Below, one piece after another: positions 9,302 through 18,386 of a DNA stretch of 64,000 nt (position 1 is the first letter of the stretch; each line of letters opens with the position of its first letter). Both the position numbers and the translations under genes were made by a program. The stretch is from Saccharothrix saharensis (GTDB taxonomy: Bacteria > Actinomycetota > Actinomycetes > Mycobacteriales > Pseudonocardiaceae), in NCBI RefSeq assembly GCF_006716745.1, contig NZ_VFPP01000001.1:2914001-2978000 (forward strand), given 5' to 3'. The notes beneath the pieces were generated by a model. That model was not told the DNA's origin and did no database searches. It saw only the letters and a program-made list of their open reading frames with translations.

Positions 9302-9977
9302 CCAGCTCGGCGGCCGGGACGCGGGTGCCGGTGTAGAACGGGACCTCCTCGCGCACGTGGCGACGAGCCTCCGTGCCGCGCAGGTGCCGCATGAGGTCCA
9401 CGATCCGGTGCAGCTCGTCCGCCTCGAACGCCAGCATCCACTCGTAGTCGCCCAGCGCGAACGACGCGACCGTGTTCGCCCGCACGTCCGGGTAGTCCCG
9501 CGCCTCCTTGCCGTGGTCGGCGAGCATGCGGCGGCGGTCCTCGTCGGGCAGCAGGTACCACTCGTAGGACCGCACGAACGGGTACACGCACACGTACTTG
9601 CGCGCTTCCTCGCCCGCCAGGAACGCCGGGATGTGGCTGCGGTTGAACTCGGCCGGCCGGTGCAGCGCCACCTGGCTCCACACCGGGGTCGACACGCGGC
9701 CCACGGCGGTGCGGCGGAACCCGGTGTAGGCCTGCTGGACCTGCTCGATCTCCTCGGCGTGCCACCAGATCATGTAGTCGGCGTCCGCCCGCAGGCCCGC
9801 CACGTCGTACACGCCGCGCACCACGACACCCTTGGACTCCAAGCCGTCCAGGTACTCCTGCGCCTCGGACGCGGCCGGGCCGCGGTCGTCGGGCAGGCGA
9901 CCGGGCTCCACGCGGAAGACCGACCACATGGTGTAGCGGATGGTGTCGTTGAGTTCGGTGTAGTTCAGGCGGGACAT
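9285..9977 (-). CDS. hemQ: Coproheme decarboxylase HemQ (chlorite dismutase family)
   Basis: A 230-residue cytoplasmic enzyme of the coproporphyrin-dependent haem pathway. It converts Fe-coproporphyrin III to haem b by two oxidative decarboxylations. Family marks are the ferredoxin-like pattern, the [12 protein letters not shown] block carrying the catalytic Tyr, and [13 protein letters not shown] with the proximal His. GAGAGG nine bases ahead supports the second of two nearby ATGs (MSRLNYTEL). It lies 17 bases after hemY, which follows hemE, so the three form one operon. The same order is known from mycobacteria (Rv2676c-Rv2678c). Confidence 0.93.
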   Translation of the reverse strand: MSRLNYTELNDTIRYTMWSVFRVEPGRLPDDRGPAASEAQEYLDGLESKGVVVRGVYDVAGLRADADYMIWWHAEEIEQVQQAYTGFRRTAVGRVSTPVWSQVALHRPAEFNRSHIPAFLAGEEARKYVCVYPFVRSYEWYLLPDEDRRRMLADHGKEARDYPDVRANTVASFALGDYEWMLAFEADELHRIVDLMRHLRGTEARRHVREEVPFYTGTRVPAAELVTNLP

Positions 9978-9994
9978 GGACCCCATCCTCTCAC

Positions 9995-11407
9995 TCAGTG
10001 GACGTGGGCGAGGACGTGAGCGGCGACACGGGCGGCCGCGGCGCCACCGGTGGCGATGCAGGCGGGGATGCCGACGCCGTGCAGCGTCGCGCCCGCCACG
10101 GCCAGGCCCGGCACGGCCTCGACGGCGTCCTCGATGCCCCGCACGAGGTCCAGGTGGCCCACGCCGTACTGCGGCAGGCCGCCGCCCCAGCGGGTGACCA
10201 GGGTGTCGATCGGCTCGGCCGTGACGCCGGTCAACTCGCGCAGGTCGCGCCGGACGGCGGCGACCAGGTCGTCGTCGTCGCGCTGGAGCAGGTGCGCCTC
10301 GCCGTGCCGGCCGACGCTGCCGCGCACCAGCACCGGCTCACCGGCGAGGTGCGCCCACTTGCGGCTGGAGAAGGTGAACGCCTTCGCGGTGAACGGCACG
10401 CCGTCCGAGGCGCGTTCGCCCTCGGCCAGCAGCACGCCGGACCGCTCGGGCAGCTCCGTGCCGGGCGGCAGGGCCAGCGCCACCACCGCCATGGACGCCA
10501 CCTCGACCTCGGCGTAGCGGCGGGACGCGGCGGGCGCGACGTCGGCGAGCAGCTTGCGCGCGGCGGGCGCGGGCACGGCGAGCACCACGCCGTCCACGTC
10601 CAGGTGTCGGGGCGCGGCGGCGGAGCCGATCTCCAGCCGCCAGCCGTGCTCGCGGCGCAGCAGGGCGCGCACCGGCAGGCCGAGCCTGATCTCGGCGGCC
10701 CGCGCCAGCCGGGCCACCACGGTCGACAGGCCGTCGCGCAGCGTGCCGAACACCGGCGGTCGGGCGACGCCCGGTCGGGGTGGCGCGGGGACGGCGCTCG
10801 CGGCGGCGGCCAGCAGCGACCCGGCGCCGGAGTCCAGGGCGGTGGCCAGTTGGGGCATGGTCGCGCGCAGCCCGAGCACGTCGGTGCGGCCCGCGTAGAC
10901 ACCGCCCAGCAGCGGCCCGACCAGGCGGTCGCCCACCTCGGGCCCGAACCGCTCGCGCAGCAGCGCGCCCACGGCCACGTCCGCGCCGTCCAGCCGGATC
11001 GGCGGCAGGTCGGGTTCGGCGGCGACCCGGCGCAGGCCGTCGTGCGACAGCACGTCGCGCACCGCGTCAACCGACGCGGGGACGCCCATCAGGGTGCGCC
11101 CGGGGATCGACCGGGTGTCGCCGGCGGCGTGGATGCTCGCCGCGGCCTTCGTCGGGTGGACCACCCGGTCGGCCAGGCCGAGCTCGGCGACCAGGTCCAC
11201 GGCCTCGGGGCGGCGGTGCAGGAACGCCTCCGCGCCCACGTCGTAGGCGCGCCCGCCGACCTCGGCCGTGCGCAGCTTCCCGCCCAGCCGGTCGGACTGC
11301 TCGACCACGGTGATCGCGGCGGCCGGCCCGAGCAGGCCCCGCAGCCGGTGCGCGGCGGCGAGGCCGGAGATGCCGCCCCCGACCACCGCCACTCGCGGCG
11401 CCCTCAT
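9995..11407 (-). CDS. hemY: Coproporphyrinogen III oxidase HemY/CgoX
   Basis: A 470-residue FAD protein that oxidises coproporphyrinogen III to coproporphyrin III in the Gram-positive haem branch (often annotated protoporphyrinogen oxidase, hemG). The N-terminus has the dinucleotide-binding [13 protein letters not shown] and then the acidic end of the second strand ([11 protein letters not shown]). The C-terminus has the flavin-binding block ([18 protein letters not shown]). Length matches the family. ATG overlaps the hemE stop by four bases (ATGA), giving coupled translation. A much longer open frame through hemE on this strand is an artefact of high GC. Confidence 0.92.
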   Translation of the reverse strand: MRAPRVAVVGGGISGLAAAHRLRGLLGPAAAITVVEQSDRLGGKLRTAEVGGRAYDVGAEAFLHRRPEAVDLVAELGLADRVVHPTKAAASIHAAGDTRSIPGRTLMGVPASVDAVRDVLSHDGLRRVAAEPDLPPIRLDGADVAVGALLRERFGPEVGDRLVGPLLGGVYAGRTDVLGLRATMPQLATALDSGAGSLLAAAASAVPAPPRPGVARPPVFGTLRDGLSTVVARLARAAEIRLGLPVRALLRREHGWRLEIGSAAAPRHLDVDGVVLAVPAPAARKLLADVAPAASRRYAEVEVASMAVVALALPPGTELPERSGVLLAEGERASDGVPFTAKAFTFSSRKWAHLAGEPVLVRGSVGRHGEAHLLQRDDDDLVAAVRRDLRELTGVTAEPIDTLVTRWGGGLPQYGVGHLDLVRGIEDAVEAVPGLAVAGATLHGVGIPACIATGGAAAARVAAHVLAHVH

Positions 11408-12444
11408 GCGGACCGGTGCACCAGCTCGACGGCCCGGGTGATCGCGTCCGGGTCGGTGTCGGGCAGCACGCCGTGGCCCAGGTTGAAGATGTGCCCGGCG
11501 GCGGCGCGGCCCTCGAGCTTGATCCGCTCGACCTCCCGTTCCAGCGCGGGCAGGCCCGCGAACAGCAGCGCCGGGTCGAGGTTGCCCTGGACGACCGGCT
11601 TGGGCAGGTGCGGCGCGGCCTGCTCCAGCCGCCGGACCGCGACGTCCAGCGGGGTGCGCCAGTCGACGCCGACCACGTCCGCGCCGGCTTCGCGCATCGC
11701 GGGCAGCAGCTCGGACGTGCCCACGCCGAAGTGGATGCGCGGCACGCCGCTGACGCCCTGCAGCACCCTCGTCGAGTGCGGCAGCACGAACTCGCGGTAG
11801 TCGCGCTCGGACAGCGCGCCCGCCCACGAGTCGAAGAGCTGGACCGCCTTCACGCCCGCGCGCACCTGCACGCGCAGGAACTCGGCGGTGATGCCCGCCA
11901 GCCGGTCCAGCAGCGCGTGCCACAGGTCCGGGTCGCCGTGCATGAGCGCCTTGGTGCGCTCGTGGTGCTTGCTCGGGCCGCCCTCGACCAGGTAGGAGGC
12001 CAGGGTGAACGGCGCGCCCGCGAACCCGATCAGCGGCACGTCGCCGAGCTCGGCGTTGAGCAGCGCGATGGCGTCGGCCACCGGCCGCACCTGCTCCTCG
12101 TGCAGCTCGGGGATGGCCCGCACGTCGGCGGCCGTCTGGACCGGCTTGGCCACCACCGGCCCGGTGCCGGGCACGATGTCCAGGTCCACACCGGCGGCCT
12201 TGAGCGGCACGACGATGTCGGAGAACAGGATCGCGCCGTCCACGTCGTGGCGGCGCACCGGCTGCAGGGTGATCTCGCAGACCATGTCCGGGTCCATGCA
12301 GGCGTCCAGCATGGCGGTGCCCTCGCGCAGCTTGCGGTACTCCGGCAGGGAGCGGCCCGCCTGGCGCATGAACCAGACCGGCGTGCGTGACGGCGTGCCG
12401 CCGCGTGCGGCGACGAGCAGCGGGGCTTCGGTGATGTCGTTCAT
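11404..12444 (-). CDS. hemE: Uroporphyrinogen decarboxylase HemE
   Basis: A 346-residue enzyme that removes four acetate carboxylates from uroporphyrinogen III to give coproporphyrinogen III. The signatures [16 protein letters not shown] near the N-terminus and [17 protein letters not shown] mid-protein are diagnostic. It is the first gene of a minus-strand operon with hemY and hemQ. The start is uncertain by four codons: MNDITEAP fits homologues best, but another ATG lies 12 bases upstream, and neither has a strong ribosome-binding site. It is divergent from the DUF3000 gene across about 110 bases that must hold both promoters. Confidence 0.95.
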   Translation of the reverse strand: MNDITEAPLLVAARGGTPSRTPVWFMRQAGRSLPEYRKLREGTAMLDACMDPDMVCEITLQPVRRHDVDGAILFSDIVVPLKAAGVDLDIVPGTGPVVAKPVQTAADVRAIPELHEEQVRPVADAIALLNAELGDVPLIGFAGAPFTLASYLVEGGPSKHHERTKALMHGDPDLWHALLDRLAGITAEFLRVQVRAGVKAVQLFDSWAGALSERDYREFVLPHSTRVLQGVSGVPRIHFGVGTSELLPAMREAGADVVGVDWRTPLDVAVRRLEQAAPHLPKPVVQGNLDPALLFAGLPALEREVERIKLEGRAAAGHIFNLGHGVLPDTDPDAITRAVELVHRSA

Positions 12445-12541
12445 CTCGCCGTCCATCGTCCCACGGGCTGGGCGGCGGGCGTCTTCGGCCGGCGTCCGCC
12501 GGGCCCGGCGTGCCGCGCTCACGTTCCGGGGTTCCGGGGCC

Positions 12542-12547
12542 TACAGT
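12542..12547 (+). promoter_or_regulatory. Candidate -10 element for a leaderless DUF3000 transcript
   Basis: TACAGT lies seven bases before the GTG start and there is no Shine-Dalgarno sequence between. This spacing would put the transcription start on or next to the GTG, a common leaderless pattern in actinomycetes. No clear -35 is visible. Confidence 0.4.
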
Positions 12548-12554
12548 CCGTGGT

Positions 12555-13091
12555 GTGACGGAGCCCGAACTGTTCCAGCGGGCGGTGGCGACGCTCCGGT
12601 CGGTGCGCACCCGACCCGAGCTGGAGTTGACCGAGGTGCGCCCGCCGCAGCGGCTGGCGCCGTGGTCCTTCGCGCTGACCGCGGAGGTGACCGGGCCCGC
12701 CGACGAGCTGTCCACGGGACGGCTCGTGCTGCTGCACGACCCGGACGGGGTCGAGGCGTGGTCGGGGGTGTTCCGGCTGGTCGCCTACGTGCGGGTGGAG
12801 CTGGACGCGGAACTGGCCGCGGACCCGCTGCTGCCCGAGGTGGGCTGGTCGTGGCTGGTGGAGGCGCTGGAGGTGGCGGGGGCGGGGTTCGTGGCGCTGG
12901 GCGGCACGGTCACCCAGACGTCGTCGGCGAGGTTCGGCGACATAGCCGGCCCGGCCCGCACGGACGACCTGGAACTGCGCGCCTCGTGGACCGCGCGGAC
13001 CGCCGACCTGGCCGCGCACGGCACCGCGTTCTTCGACGTCATGGCCACCGCCGTGGGCCTGCCCCCGGTGGGCGTGTCGACCTTGCGCTGA
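12555..13091 (+). CDS. DUF3000 domain protein
   Basis: A 178-residue conserved actinobacterial protein of unknown function (like M. tuberculosis Rv2680). The DUF3000 body runs from about residue 5 to 170 and contains WSWLVEALEVAGAGFVALGGTVT. The same family sits beside hemE and a ribonuclease D-like gene in mycobacteria, and both are close by here. The start is GTG (MTEPELFQRA) immediately after a -10-like TACAGT; no ribosome-binding site is seen. Cytoplasmic, without signal or membrane segments. Confidence 0.85.
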   Translation: MTEPELFQRAVATLRSVRTRPELELTEVRPPQRLAPWSFALTAEVTGPADELSTGRLVLLHDPDGVEAWSGVFRLVAYVRVELDAELAADPLLPEVGWSWLVEALEVAGAGFVALGGTVTQTSSARFGDIAGPARTDDLELRASWTARTADLAAHGTAFFDVMATAVGLPPVGVSTLR

Positions 13092-13126
13092 CCGGCGCGT
13101 TCCCCGGGACCGCACCGGGGCGGCGC

Positions 13127-14290
13127 TCAGTCGTTGGCGCGCAGCACGCGCAGGGCGTTGAGGCCGGCCAGCTTGGCGCAGTCGTCCTCGCTCCACCCCC
13201 GGTCCAGCAGGGTGCCGATCAGGTCCGGGTAGCAGGAGACGTCCTCCAGCCCCTCGGGCAGGGCGCGGGTGCCGTCGTAGTCGCCACCGAGGCCGATGTG
13301 GTCGATGCCGGCCACCTCGCGGGCGTGCTCCAGGTGGGCGATGACGTCGTCCATCGTCACGCGGGGCGTCGGGCCGCCCTCGGTCCAGGAGTCGGCGAAC
13401 CGGTGGCGGGCGTCCAGGTCGTTGTGGTTCTCCCCCGCGGCCCGCATCGCGTCCTTCAGCCGGGCGTCCCACTCGACGTGCGCCTGCGACACGAACTGCG
13501 GCACGAAGGTCACCATGCACACGCCGTCGTTGTCCCGGAGCCGGGCCAGCACGTCGTCGGGCACGTTGCGCGGGTGGTCGGCGACCGCGCGGCACGACGA
13601 GTGGCTGAACACGACCGGCCGGGTGGAGACCTCCAGCGCGTCGCGCATGGTCGACGGCGCCACGTGCGACAGGTCGACCAGCATGCCGATGCGGTTCATC
13701 TCGCGGACCACGTCCCGGCCGAAGTCGGTCAGCCCGCCGTGCACCGGCTCGTCGGTCGCCGAGTCGGCCCACGGGGTGTTCTCGTTGTGGGTGAGCGTCA
13801 TGTAGCGCACGCCGAGCCGCCTCAACGCCCGCAGGACGCCCAGCGAGCCGTTGATGCCGTGTCCGCCCTCCGCGCCGATCAGGGAGGCTATCCGCCCGTC
13901 CCGGAAGGCCCGTTCGGCCTCGTCGGCGGTGGTCGCGATGCGCAGGTGCCCCGGGTAGCGCGCGGCGAGGTCGTGCACCAGGTCGACCTGCTCCAGCACG
14001 GCGGTGACGGCTGCGTCGCCCGCCAACCGGCAGGGGACCCAGACGGACCAGAACTGCATCCCCAACCGGCCCTCGCGGGCCCGGGCCAGGTCGGTCTGGA
14101 GCGCGGGCTGCCGGACGGTCAGGTCCACGGTCGAGACGGACGAAACGGGGTCACCGGCCGTTGACTTTTCACCGAATTGCTTCCCGGAGACGAGGTCGCG
14201 CAGCGCCCACGGGAGGTCGTTGTGCCCGTCGACGAGGGGCGCGCGGGCCAGCAGTTCCTCGGCCCGGCCTCGACCTGTGGTGCTCGCCAC
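13127..14290 (-). CDS. Membrane dipeptidase family (M19) zinc dipeptidase
   Basis: A 387-residue TIM-barrel metallopeptidase related to renal dipeptidase, predicted to cleave dipeptides, including D-residue forms. Metal-ligand motifs are visible: DGHNDLPW near the N-terminus (His and Asp), the bridging Glu in IGAEGGHGI, the His in LVDLSHV and FSHSSCRAV, and the Asp in GLGGDYDG. No signal peptide is seen, so it is probably cytoplasmic. GTG is chosen because GGAG lies six bases ahead; a TTG two codons upstream touches that GGAG. A palindromic region lies just upstream. Confidence 0.9.
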   Translation of the reverse strand: MASTTGRGRAEELLARAPLVDGHNDLPWALRDLVSGKQFGEKSTAGDPVSSVSTVDLTVRQPALQTDLARAREGRLGMQFWSVWVPCRLAGDAAVTAVLEQVDLVHDLAARYPGHLRIATTADEAERAFRDGRIASLIGAEGGHGINGSLGVLRALRRLGVRYMTLTHNENTPWADSATDEPVHGGLTDFGRDVVREMNRIGMLVDLSHVAPSTMRDALEVSTRPVVFSHSSCRAVADHPRNVPDDVLARLRDNDGVCMVTFVPQFVSQAHVEWDARLKDAMRAAGENHNDLDARHRFADSWTEGGPTPRVTMDDVIAHLEHAREVAGIDHIGLGGDYDGTRALPEGLEDVSCYPDLIGTLLDRGWSEDDCAKLAGLNALRVLRAND

Positions 14291-14343
14291 CCGCAACTCC
14301 TTGATGTCGTCGTGAGAACCGCTCGCGTTACGCCCCCGATCGA

Positions 14344-14386
14344 GTTGTCAGCCGATCGTGTGACAACAGGGGCCATCAGTGACAAC
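14344..14386. promoter_or_regulatory. Candidate operator: GTTGTCA/TGACAAC repeats
   Basis: GTTGTCA at 14344-14350 and TGACAAC at 14361-14367 form a perfect 7-bp inverted repeat with ten bases between. A third TGACAAC lies at 14380-14386, 19 bases downstream of the second. The site is between the divergent dipeptidase and response-regulator genes, so it may control either or both. Confidence 0.5.
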
Positions 14387-14459
14387 TCATTCGGGATAGA
14401 TACCCGATTGATCGTCCCGTAGACCCGCTTGGGCGGCTACGCTGCCCCAGACGACACCA

Positions 14460-14497
14460 CTTTCGGTCGATCAGTGGCGCGGCTGATTGGACGAAAG
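14460..14497 (+). promoter_or_regulatory. Imperfect inverted repeat in response-regulator leader
   Basis: Arms of 15 bases (CTTTCGGTCGATCAG and CTGATTGGACGAAAG) match at 12 positions around an eight-base loop. It lies about 50 bases before the ribosome-binding site and could be an operator or a leader hairpin. Confidence 0.4.
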
Positions 14498-14544
14498 TCC
14501 CGGTGCCGGTCGGGGGGCACGACCGACTCCAGGGAGGTAGTGAC

Positions 14545-15261
14545 GTGGCTGCCGTCGGCTTAGGTCAGGCCGTTCGTACCACGCCAGCCGGCACGTTGCC
14601 GGCGAACATGGTCCCGCACCCGCGGGAGGAGCTTTTTTCAGTGCTGGTGGTCGACGACCACCCACTGCTGAGGGAGGCGATATCGGCTCGGCTCACCCAG
14701 ATGGGAGCCGGGACAGTGCATGAGGCGGCTTCGGTCGCGGAGGCTCGGGCGCGGGCACTCGCCACCGGACCGTGCGACCTCGCGATCCTCGATCTGGGTC
14801 TGCCGGATGGCACCGGCATCGACCTGGTCACGGAACTCCGTGCCCAGGGCTGGCCCCGCATCGTGGTCCTCGCGTCCTCCGACGACCCCTACGCGGTCAG
14901 GTCGGCCTTCCAGGCAGGCGCTCAGGCGTACCTGCTGAAGTCCGCCTCGCCGATGGTGGTCACCGACGGGGTGCGCAGGGTCCTCGACGGCGGCGTCTAC
15001 GCAGATCCGAGCGTTGCGCCCGTGCTCGCCGCGGGCACGAGGGTGCCGGGCACCGACAACACGCCGCGGGAGCTCTCCGCGCGTGAGGTCGAGGTCCTCC
15101 AGCTGGTCGCCGATGGCCAGAGCAACAAGGAGATCGGCGAAGCGCTCAGCCTTTCCGCGCTCACGGTGAAGTCCCACCTGTCGCGGATCGGGCGCAAGCT
15201 GGGCACCGGGGATCGGGCTCAGATGGTGGCGCTGGCCATGCGTGCCGGCGTGATCCGCTGA
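14545..15261 (+). CDS. LuxR-family (NarL-type) response regulator
   Basis: A 238-residue DNA-binding response regulator. After a ~30-residue N-terminal extension, the receiver domain starts at VLVVDDHPLLREA. The acidic pair is followed by the phospho-acceptor Asp83 (AILDLGLPDG), a switch Ser (VVLASSD) and Lys (YLLKSAS). The C-terminus is a LuxR helix-turn-helix (LSAREVEVLQLVADGQSNKEI). No histidine kinase is adjacent, so it is an orphan in this window. GTG is chosen because GGGAGGT lies six bases ahead. The extension is unusual for the family. It is followed by ribonuclease D 67 bases downstream on the same strand. Confidence 0.9.
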   Translation: MAAVGLGQAVRTTPAGTLPANMVPHPREELFSVLVVDDHPLLREAISARLTQMGAGTVHEAASVAEARARALATGPCDLAILDLGLPDGTGIDLVTELRAQGWPRIVVLASSDDPYAVRSAFQAGAQAYLLKSASPMVVTDGVRRVLDGGVYADPSVAPVLAAGTRVPGTDNTPRELSAREVEVLQLVADGQSNKEIGEALSLSALTVKSHLSRIGRKLGTGDRAQMVALAMRAGVIR

Positions 15262-15314
15262 GCAGGTCGGCACACTGAACCGGCCGAACACACCCGCGAG
15301 TGGTGCGTTCGTCG

Positions 15315-15320
15315 TAGGGT
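15315..15320 (+). promoter_or_regulatory. Candidate -10 element for a leaderless ribonuclease D transcript
   Basis: TAGGGT stands eight bases before the GTG start and no Shine-Dalgarno sequence intervenes, the layout expected for a leaderless mRNA. Confidence 0.35.
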
Positions 15321-15328
15321 CTTCCGCC

Positions 15329-16570
15329 GTGGACGTACCCTCCGACGAGCCAACCGAACCAACCGGTGCTGATCCGGTGCCGCTGGTGGAACCCGCTGAC
15401 GGCGTTCCGCCTGTCGTCGCCGACGCACCGTCGCTCCGGCGTGCCGCTGATGCGCTCGCCGGAGCGACGGGTCCGGTTGCGGTGGACACCGAGCGAGCCT
15501 CGGGATACCGCTACTCGCAGCGCGCTTACCTGGTGCAACTGCGCCGGGAAGGTGCCGGGACCGTGCTGGTCGACCCGATCGCCCTGGGCGGTCGGCTCGA
15601 TCCGCTGGTCGAGGCGCTGGACGGGACCGAGTGGGTGTTGCACGCGGCGTCGCAAGACCTGCCGTGCCTCGCCGAACTCGGCCTGCGTCCGAGCGCGTTG
15701 TTCGACACCGAGCTGGCGGGCAGGCTGGCCGGGTTCGAGCGGGTGGCGCTGGGCACGCTCGTCGAGCGGCTGTTGGGCTACCGGTTGGAGAAGGGGCACG
15801 GTGCGGCCGACTGGTCGCGCCGCCCCCTTCCCGCCGACTGGCTGAACTACGCCGCCCTCGACGTCGAACTGCTGGTCGAGCTGCGTGACGTGCTCGAGCA
15901 GGAGCTCAAGCGGCAGGGGAAGCTGGAGTGGGCGCTCGAGGAGTTCGAGGCGGCCCGCACGGCTCCCTTGCCGCGTCCGCGCGCGGAACCGTGGCGCCGC
16001 ACGTCGGGCATCCACCGCATCCGCAGCCCCCGGCAGTTGGCCGCGGTGCGGTCGCTGTGGGAGGCGCGCGACGCGCTGGCCCGTGAGCGCGACATCGCGC
16101 CGGGCCGGGTGCTGCCGGACGCCGCGCTGGTCGACGCCGCCGTGAAGAACCCCGCCGACGAGGCCGCGCTGCTGGCGCTGCCGGTGTTCCGCGGTCGGGC
16201 GCAACGGCGCATGGTCGGCGTGTGGCTGGGTGCGTTGCAGCGCGCCGCCGCACTGCCCCGGGCCGAGCTGCCGGAGCCGTCACAGCAGCACGACGGCCCG
16301 CCGCCCGCGAACCGCTGGGCCGACAAGGACCCGGCCGCCGCGGCCCGCCTGGCCGCGGCCAGGACCGCGCTGGCAGCCGTCGCCGAGGCGAACAACCTGC
16401 CGGTGGAGAACCTGCTGCTGCCCGACCTCGTGCGCCGCACGTGCTGGCAGCCGCCGGCCGACGTCTCCCCCGAGGGCGTGTCCGCCGCACTGCGCGAGGG
16501 CGGCGCGCGCAACTGGCAGGTCGCCCTGACCGCCGTCCCCCTCTCCACCGCCCTGACCACCCCCACCTAA
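15329..16570 (+). CDS. rnd: Ribonuclease D-like 3'-5' exonuclease with HRDC domain
   Basis: A 413-residue DEDDy exonuclease, like Rv2681 of M. tuberculosis. Exo I is VAVDTERAS (Asp53, Glu55), exo II is in LHAASQDLPCLAEL, and exo III is NYAALDVELL (Tyr174, Asp178). An HRDC nucleic-acid-binding domain follows at about residues 215-300 and a second HRDC-like helical region at the end. It is predicted to trim the 3' ends of stable RNAs. The start is GTG behind TAGGGT, without a ribosome-binding site. The stop is followed directly by the 22-bp repeat array. Confidence 0.9.
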   Translation: MDVPSDEPTEPTGADPVPLVEPADGVPPVVADAPSLRRAADALAGATGPVAVDTERASGYRYSQRAYLVQLRREGAGTVLVDPIALGGRLDPLVEALDGTEWVLHAASQDLPCLAELGLRPSALFDTELAGRLAGFERVALGTLVERLLGYRLEKGHGAADWSRRPLPADWLNYAALDVELLVELRDVLEQELKRQGKLEWALEEFEAARTAPLPRPRAEPWRRTSGIHRIRSPRQLAAVRSLWEARDALARERDIAPGRVLPDAALVDAAVKNPADEAALLALPVFRGRAQRRMVGVWLGALQRAAALPRAELPEPSQQHDGPPPANRWADKDPAAAARLAAARTALAAVAEANNLPVENLLLPDLVRRTCWQPPADVSPEGVSAALREGGARNWQVALTAVPLSTALTTPT

Positions 16571-16782
16571 CCCGAGTGTCGAACCCTCGGGTCCCGAGTG
16601 TCGAACCCCCAGGTCCCGAGAGTCCTACGTTCAGGACCCCTGAGATCAACGCTCAGGTCCGTCGACCCCGGTCCTGAACGTTGCACTCAGGGGTCCTGAG
16701 TGTTCGACACACGGGACCTGAGTGTTCGACTCACGAGGCCTGAGTGTTCGACACTCGGGACCTGAGTGTTCGACTCACGGGC
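16571..16782. repeat. 22-bp-period repeat array in two inverted arms
   Basis: The array starts on the base after the ribonuclease D stop. Four 22-bp units run from 16571 to 16658 (core CCCGAGTGTCGAAC). A 14-base centre follows, then five 22-bp units from 16673 to 16782 in opposite orientation (core CCTGAGTGTTCGAC). Opposing units pair well, for example 16637-16658 with 16673-16694 and 16571-16592 with 16738-16759, so one strand can fold into a hairpin of about 200 bases. The last unit runs over the stop codon of the convergent MerR gene. A double-sided terminator is the simplest role; units are contiguous, so it is not a CRISPR. Confidence 0.85.
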
Positions 16783-17410
16783 AGGGGTGGTTGGTGGCGG
16801 CCTGGTGCGTGCCGGACAGCTCGCGGCGGGCCAGCGCGCGGACGGCCGCCATCGCCGCGTCACCCAGCACGGTCCCCACTACGACGCCCTCCAGCGCCTC
16901 GTCCTTGGTCCCCGCGCTCAGCGCGTAACCCAGGTCGGCCTCGGCCAGCGGCCGGGCCGCGTCGGCGAACCCGTCGAGCAGGTCCGCGAACCGCTCGTGC
17001 CCGACCTCCCGCGCCGTCGCCAGCACGCCCACCAGCGCCTTGTACGCGTACGACGTGGGCCGGCACACCCAGCCCTGCCGCTCCAGGAACGCGGCCACCT
17101 GCGCGTGCGCCACCTCGTCGTCCGCACCGAGGTCCGGCGGCGCGACCGCGGCGGAGATCGTGCCCATCGCCTTGTGCAACGACTTCTCCGGGTCGTCCAA
17201 CGCGCCGAGCACCTCCCGCACGGCCGCGATCGACAACCCGCCCAGCTCGACCATGGCCCGCACGAGCCGCAGCCGGTGCAGGTGGTCGTCGGAGTACCTG
17301 GCCTGGTTGGGGCTGGTCAGCTCACCGGCGGGCAGCAGCCCTTCCCGCAGGTAGTACTTGATCGTCGCCACGGGCACGCCGCTGCGACGGCTCAACTCGG
17401 CGATGCGCAC
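16775..17410 (-). CDS. MerR-family transcriptional regulator
   Basis: A 211-residue regulator. Residues 1-70 are a MerR winged helix (MRIAELSRRSGVPVATIKYYLREGLLP, then YSDDHLHRLRLVRAM). The rest is a helical domain that probably senses a ligand; no conserved metal-binding Cys pair is seen, so an organic ligand is more likely than a metal. GTG start with a weak AAGGGG upstream. It is divergent from the membrane-protein gene at 17502 across 91 bases carrying palindromes, so it probably controls that gene and itself. Its 3' end overlaps the repeat array. Confidence 0.88.
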   Translation of the reverse strand: MRIAELSRRSGVPVATIKYYLREGLLPAGELTSPNQARYSDDHLHRLRLVRAMVELGGLSIAAVREVLGALDDPEKSLHKAMGTISAAVAPPDLGADDEVAHAQVAAFLERQGWVCRPTSYAYKALVGVLATAREVGHERFADLLDGFADAARPLAEADLGYALSAGTKDEALEGVVVGTVLGDAAMAAVRALARRELSGTHQAATNHPCP

Positions 17411-17443
17411 GGACCAACGCCCCTTCCTGAGACGACCCTCAGC

Positions 17444-17487
17444 ATGGATACTGTAACTATCCGATAGTAGAAAGTGCCGCTATCCAT
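17444..17487. promoter_or_regulatory. Palindromic operator region between MerR and membrane gene
   Basis: An inner inverted repeat ACTATC-C-GATAGT (17456-17468) lies inside an outer pair ATGGATA (17444-17450) and TATCCAT (17481-17487). The AT-rich block also offers CATACT as a -10 for the plus-strand gene. The position and symmetry fit a MerR-type operator. Confidence 0.55.
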
Positions 17488-17501
17488 ACTAGGAGTCGTC
17501 C

Positions 17502-18386
17502 ATGACCCGCTTCCTGCGCCTGCATCCGCCGCTGATGCTGTTCTCCCTGCTCATGGCCGCCTTGACGGTGGTCTCACTCGGCGGCCTGATCGTCGACGAC
17601 CGGATTCTGGTCGGGTCGCCGATCTGGTTCAAGCCGTTCAAGTTCGCCGTCTCACTCTGCCTGTACGGCGTCACGCTCGCCTGGATGCTCACCCTCACCA
17701 CCCGCCTGCGCCGGACCGGCTGGTGGGCGGGCGCGGTCATCGCGCTCGCCGGCACCGCCGAGATGGTCGTCGTCGTGGGCCAGGTCCTGCGCGGCAGGCG
17801 CAGCCACTTCAACGTCGCCACCCCGTTGGACGACCTGCTGTGGGGCGTCATGACCTACAGCATCCTCATCCTCTGGATCATGCACGCGGTGATCGCCGTG
17901 GCGCTGGCCCACACCCGGTTCGAGAACCGCGCCACGGGTCTCGCGATCAGGCTCGGCCTGGCCCTGTCCCTGGTGGGCCTCGCCCTCGGCACCCTGATGA
18001 CGTCCCCCGCGCCCGGCCAGGACGACGACGGCGGGATCGTGGGCGCGCACAGCGTCGGCGCGCCCGACGGCGGCCCGGAGATGGCGTTGACCGGCTGGAA
18101 CACCGAGGTCGGCGACCTGCGCGTGCCGCACTTCGTCGGCATCCACGCCCTCCAGGTCATCCCCCTGCTCGTCGCGCTGTTCGGCCGTCGCGCGACCCCG
18201 GGCCTCACCTGGGGCCTCACGATCGGTTACGCCGGCCTGATGGCCCTGGTGACGTGGCAGGCGTTGCGCGGCCAGCCGCTGCTGCGCCCGGACCTGCTCA
18301 CCGCGCTGGGCGCCCTGGCCGTCGTCACCTGGACCGCCGCGGTCGTCGCGCGGACCCTCACCGCGAAGGAGGCCGTGTCCGCGTGA
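17502..18386 (+). CDS. Multipass membrane protein of unknown function
   Basis: A 294-residue integral membrane protein with about seven hydrophobic segments (for example LMLFSLLMAALTVVSLGGLIV, WWAGAVIALAGTAEMVVVVG, ILILWIMHAVIAVALA). A hydrophilic stretch of acidic and Gly residues lies near 175-195. I recognise no named family. AGGAG six bases before ATG is a good ribosome-binding site. The stop overlaps the start of the next membrane gene (GTGA), so the two proteins are made together and may act as a pair. Control by the divergent MerR regulator is likely from the arrangement. Confidence 0.75.
   Translation: MTRFLRLHPPLMLFSLLMAALTVVSLGGLIVDDRILVGSPIWFKPFKFAVSLCLYGVTLAWMLTLTTRLRRTGWWAGAVIALAGTAEMVVVVGQVLRGRRSHFNVATPLDDLLWGVMTYSILILWIMHAVIAVALAHTRFENRATGLAIRLGLALSLVGLALGTLMTSPAPGQDDDGGIVGAHSVGAPDGGPEMALTGWNTEVGDLRVPHFVGIHALQVIPLLVALFGRRATPGLTWGLTIGYAGLMALVTWQALRGQPLLRPDLLTALGALAVVTWTAAVVARTLTAKEAVSA

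Noticed and set aside
9995-12715. One long minus-strand frame covering hemY and running into hemE
   Set aside because: Only the part up to 11407 matches HemY; the rest reads as Arg/Gly-rich noise while hemE has a clear frame of its own.
16571-16782. CRISPR-like array
   Set aside because: Units are contiguous, with no unique spacers, and the two halves are inverted; no cas gene is present.
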